A stretch of DNA of 64,000 nucleotides from Siphonodentalium dalli (taxonomy: Eukaryota > Mollusca > Scaphopoda > Gadilida > Siphonodentaliidae): positions 83,908,958 to 83,972,957 of the forward strand of contig CP136069.1 in assembly GCA_032622095.1 (NCBI GenBank), read 5' to 3'. Position 1 is the stretch's first letter; each line of letters starts with the position of its first letter. Positions 60,183 through 64,000 of the stretch are shown one piece after another. The notes under the pieces are model-generated. The model did not search any database and had not been told where the DNA came from. It saw only the letters and a list, made by a program, of their open reading frames with translations. Made by a program: the position numbers and the translations under genes.

Positions 60183-60944
60183 GTGTGGCTTTGCTTTCCT
60201 TGTATGCTAAGATTGTATGTCCCCATTCGTTTGGAAGCCGTTCTTAAACAACTGGACCAGGAGTATGCCATTGGCTACTGCTGTATAAGCCCCACCAAGA
60301 CTGGGGTGTAGTCTTATAGGCGATACCTTTGATAGTTGGTTGATATGTCATACTCACGCTGGGTGGTATGGTTCAAGAAAGTACAAATGCCATCAACAAA
60401 AGGGTGAAATGTTCAACGCGAAGAACATCCAGAGGAATGTTACGTTGATGAGCTCTTGCATTCAGTTCAACAAACGTTGGTACACCAAGTGATTTCTTGG
60501 TAACATCACCAATGCGACCATTTTCCTGCATGAGACATTAACTACTATATTCTAAAGTTATATATATAAAGCTATATGATCATAAATTCCCCAACGGCCA
60601 CATCCATTGCCATCGAGACTGTAAATTGTTCTTTAAATACATAGTGAAATAAATGCACGACAGTTCCTGACATTTTCTTGAATAATACCGCCCACATACT
60701 GACACTAACCCCGAGAGAGGATAACAAAACACGCATACATTCATGCTATAAAGACATTATCCTTTAGTCCATCCGACTGTTTTGAGGGAGGCTAGAATAT
60801 TATTATCCAGACAAAAGTGTACGTAGTTGAATCAGAAAGGCTTCGAAACGGATGTGGAAATACAATCTTACCACACCAAATAAAACCGACACACACGACA
60901 TTCGATATCTTAAACATGCACAAGGTGTAGGGGTGGTGTATACA

Positions 60945-61216
60945 GTGGCCCATTTCATTCCCACTATCATGGCGCATGTCCACAAACTAGCACCGCGAGC
61001 ATTGTTCTTCTCTGCTGGGAGATATTCGACGAGACAACTGCGGGGCGTCACACAGTTTGCTTCGTATAATGGTCAAGAAGTGTGGGTAGTCTGTACACTA
61101 GGGTCTTCTCCTTAGCAGATAGACATCTGTCCAAGGGAATGAGACAGCTAGCAACCTTCGAAACACTGTCGAAGTTGTCCACATATGCCAATGCGTTCGC
61201 TGAGTTTGTGAGTTGA
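60945..61216 (+). pseudogene. Outward reading frame in the right arm of IR-3, one stop
   Basis: Reads FHSHYHGACPQTSTASI and finishes KLSTYANAFAEFVS-stop at 61216, matching 33378-33773 of IR-2, but with a TAA in the middle. About 420 bp of unrelated sequence (60535-60945) separates it from its upstream part. Confidence 0.4.
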
Positions 61217-62967
61217 CGAACCATCTATTGAGAAGTGACTAGCTAACTGGTTCGCCAGGTGTACATGTCGTTATCCCATGGGGTATGAGACACATACATA
61301 GAGATGACCTTCTGTAAGCTAGACACCGGAAAATGAATTGTTTGAAACGTTATGATTAGAGGGACCCTACTCCCAGGAAGTGGTGAATACTTTGTCGGTG
61401 TGAGCGACCTAGATTTTTCAGACAAAGAAATGGAAGCTGGTCCAGATAATTATGGACGTGACGTGGCATATCAAAATCTGTTATCATGTAATTGTTCTGA
61501 TATAACTATTCGGCGCACCTACGCTTACGGCCATTATCGGCGCTAAGTGGAGACTGGACTTCGAAATGCCACATCGCGATATTAATTGTGGTGTTTCATC
61601 TTTCCAGAATGATACGAGCTATGTTATGCGTTTTGATACATTTAAGTTGAACTAGTAGATGGTTTATGTACAGTTTCGTCCATACATACCGATATTATGA
61701 CAAAAAGTTGAAATTAATATGTGAAAATATCGATTTCTTTTCAATTTCTAGCCGCCAATATAGCAGCGATCTTGGCTGTGAGTATTAATTGCCAAACACT
61801 AATGAATACTTCATGTCACTATTCCATATCAACATGTAATGGTGGATAGAAATCGCGAAACAATAACGCCCATCGTAAGAAAGTAAAGTAATGTAGACTT
61901 GTTTTCAAATTTCGGTCGCCATTTTGGCCGCCATCTTCGATTTGGAAAACCATTTATTGCATGAGATGTAATGTAATTACTTCACCTCAGTATTTACAAC
62001 TCAATTGTAAGCATGGGTGGAGTTGTCTCGACAATAATGCCCAATGATGTGAATATGAGGGAATTTCGGTGATTTTTCAAAATCTGTCCGCCATTGTGGG
62101 CGCCATTTTGGATTTGGGGGACTTTTATTTGGATATGGTACAAGGAAAGTTCTTCGCCTAAGTGTTCCCAACTTACAATAGTAAGCAGGTGTGGAGTTGT
62201 CGTGACAATAATGCTCACTGATGTTAAAATCAGCGATTTTCGGCGATTTTTTATTTCTGGTGGCCATTTTGGCCGCCATCTTGGATTTGGGTAAATATTC
62301 CTCAACTCAGGTATAAGAGGAATCCTAGCTCGAGTATCTCCTGCAAATATATATGCATGGGTGTTGTTATAATAGCAATAACATTCATTGATTCGAAACA
62401 TAACATCGCGTTATTAACGGAGATTCGGCTTTGGCCTATGATACCGGCATTTGGGAAAACGTGATGGCGGACACAAATATCCCGCAATGAATGCATATTA
62501 TGGTCCCCATATATTCGCCAATGACTCCTCTATATGATAAATGTATAACATGACGCAAAAATTCTAACATTTTCCCACAGAGACAAACGAAAGGTGGTAA
62601 CATTACAGAAAAATAGCATATTTTCACATTTCGGCGGCCATCTTGGCCGCCATATTGGATTCTGGTGTCGGATTTTTGGCTAGTTTGTAAGGATTATATA
62701 TTAGCATAACGAATCGACCGGAAAACAAGACCGCATGTGCTATCATCTTTACTATAATGGCGATGAAAGAGACCTGGTGCATTTAAAAAAAATGGCCGCC
62801 ACGATGGACGCCATCTTGTCTGGAGTCTCTGCGGCCACTTTTTTTTCTTGTTAACAAGTGAAAAAAATTAGAGGAGACCTTAAGGAAGAAAATTAGTGGG
62901 GTGAAGTTAAGTCCTGGGGGGGGGTGCAGAGGTCTACCAATATCTCCTGGACTAATATCTATATTGC

Positions 62968-64000
62968 GAATGTCTGTCTGTCTGTCTGTCTGTCTGTGTT
63001 CTATAGAAATTCACAGGGGACCATCTAGATGATGCCAAAGGGGTCTACTAGGAGTAACTTTTTACGAGAAAGATAATGGTCGGGGTTAAAATTTTCTAAA
63101 GTGACGCCGTTGTTGTCAGGGGCAGAAAAGGGGAAGGGGCAGAACAAAAAATTGTCGGCGATTGCCACGAAACTTATATATAATCATCCCCATAATATGA
63201 GGAATCTAATGGTGTGTTTTAAATATGGCAAAAGTCGCGCCGTTCGCGTCAGGTGTGCCCGGAAGGGGAGGGGCAAAATTGTTTTCTGTCGCCGATTGCC
63301 AGGAAACTTACATATAATCATCCCCATGGTATGAAGAATCCAACGGTGTGGTTTAAATATGTCAAAAGTGGCGTCGTTCGAGTCATATTTGCACGAAAGG
63401 GGAGAGGGGCACCAAATTTGATAAAACTAATTTTAGCGCCGCTTTCCACCAAATTGATATATATTCTTCTTCATGATACAAGGAATCTAATTGTGCGATT
63501 TAACAACGCCAAATTGTTGTCGTTTGGATGAGAGATTGGGAGGGGGTGGGCACTAAATTTGATAACAATTGGTTTAGTCGCCGATTGCCACCACACTTAT
63601 ACAAAAGCATCCCCATGATATGAGGAGTCTAATGGTGTGGCTTATATCTGTCAAGTGTGGACTCATTCGAGTCAGGGGTGTATTGAAAGGGACACCAAAA
63701 TTGATGCACAATTTTTTTGGCGCCAATTTCCACCAAATTGATACACGTTCTTATCCATGATACGAGGAATCTGATCGTGTGATTTAAAGACGCCATAGTG
63801 GTGCTGTTTAGGTGAGAGATGGGGAGGGAGGGATTGGCACCAAATTTGATTTAAAAACATTGTTTAGTCGCCGATTATCACCAAACTTATAAACAATCAT
63901 CTCCATGATATCAGGAGTGTAATTGTGTGGTTTAAGGATGTCACAAGTGGGGCCATTCGAGCCAGTGGTGTATAGAGATGAGAGGGACATTATATCCATA
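62968..64000 (-). repeat. Same satellite, opposite orientation, running off the window
   Basis: From a GTCTGTCTGTCT tract the sequence is the reverse complement of 46840-48590 (for example GGACCATCTAGATGATGCCA against TGGCATCATCTAGATGGTCC). It directly abuts IR-3. Confidence 0.8.

Larger units (their letters stand above)
57994..62954. mobile_element. Giant foldback element (IR-3), 5.0 kb
   Basis: TAGTCCAGGAGATATTGGTA at the left and its complement at the right. The outer arms, about 1.3 kb each (to about 59.3 and from about 61.6 kb), are nearly identical when reverse-complemented, and the inner parts diverge. It has the same internal order as IR-2 with the centre flipped. Flanks share CTATA-type sequence but no exact target duplication could be set. 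Confidence 0.85.

Overview
This is a eukaryotic, intron-rich, AT-rich and heavily repeat-laden nuclear window. I read it as an invertebrate animal, most likely a marine lophotrochozoan of mollusc type. The support is a metazoan LACTB2 gene with short coding exons and long introns, a LINE with a CCHC zinc-knuckle end and a (TATC)n tail, many TTAA- and TA-flanked MITEs, and repeats built on GTCTGTCCGTCC and AAGATGGCGGC motifs. The species cannot be fixed from the sequence. No prokaryotic operons, CRISPR arrays, rRNA genes or convincing functional tRNA genes were seen. Almost all open frames in the window are chance frames or repeat-derived.

Real genes are few. (1) On the + strand the last three coding exons of a LACTB2-like metallo-beta-lactamase-fold endoribonuclease occupy 1342-5783; earlier exons lie before the window. 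(2) On the - strand six phase-0 exons (54861-55028, 15187-15339, 13482-13559, 12126-12320, 11384-11530, 9832-9993) join into one 300-residue polytopic membrane protein that I do not recognise with confidence. It appears to consist of two copies of a three-exon module. Its first intron (39.5 kb) holds most of the repeats, and its second intron appears to use a GC donor. It is convergent with LACTB2. (3) At 56946-57107 (-) lies an intact terminal exon of a second, tandem paralogue whose other exons are beyond the window.

Layout. 1-9.8 kb: LACTB2 3' end with small palindromic MITEs. 9.8-15.3 kb: exons 2-6 of the membrane gene. 15.3-25 kb: intron with two TTAA-flanked MITE families and small hairpins. 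25.0-31.2 kb: a 6.2-kb inverted repeat whose loop holds two minisatellite arrays in opposite orientation. 31.6-36.2 kb: a second giant foldback element. 36.8-38.9 kb: a LINE 3' fragment broken by a TTAA MITE and a hAT-type MITE with clean target duplications. 39-43 kb: tandem and dispersed repeats and a foldback relic. 43.1-46.7 kb: a 3.55-kb element with 26-bp inverted ends. 46.8-50.6 kb: three different tandem repeats. 52.9-54.5 kb: foldback relic, tandem repeat and a possible ankyrin relic. 54.9-57.1 kb: exon 1 of the membrane gene and the paralogue's last exon. 58.0-63.0 kb: a third giant foldback with almost identical outer arms. 63-64 kb: a satellite in inverse orientation to that at 47-48.6 kb.

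The most unusual content is the family of 4.6-5.0 kb foldback elements with outward-facing, partly conserved reading frames, the larger inverted-minisatellite palindrome, and the duplicated-module membrane gene. Two of the giant palindromes lie inside intron 1 of that gene, so its primary transcript could fold into very long double-stranded RNA.
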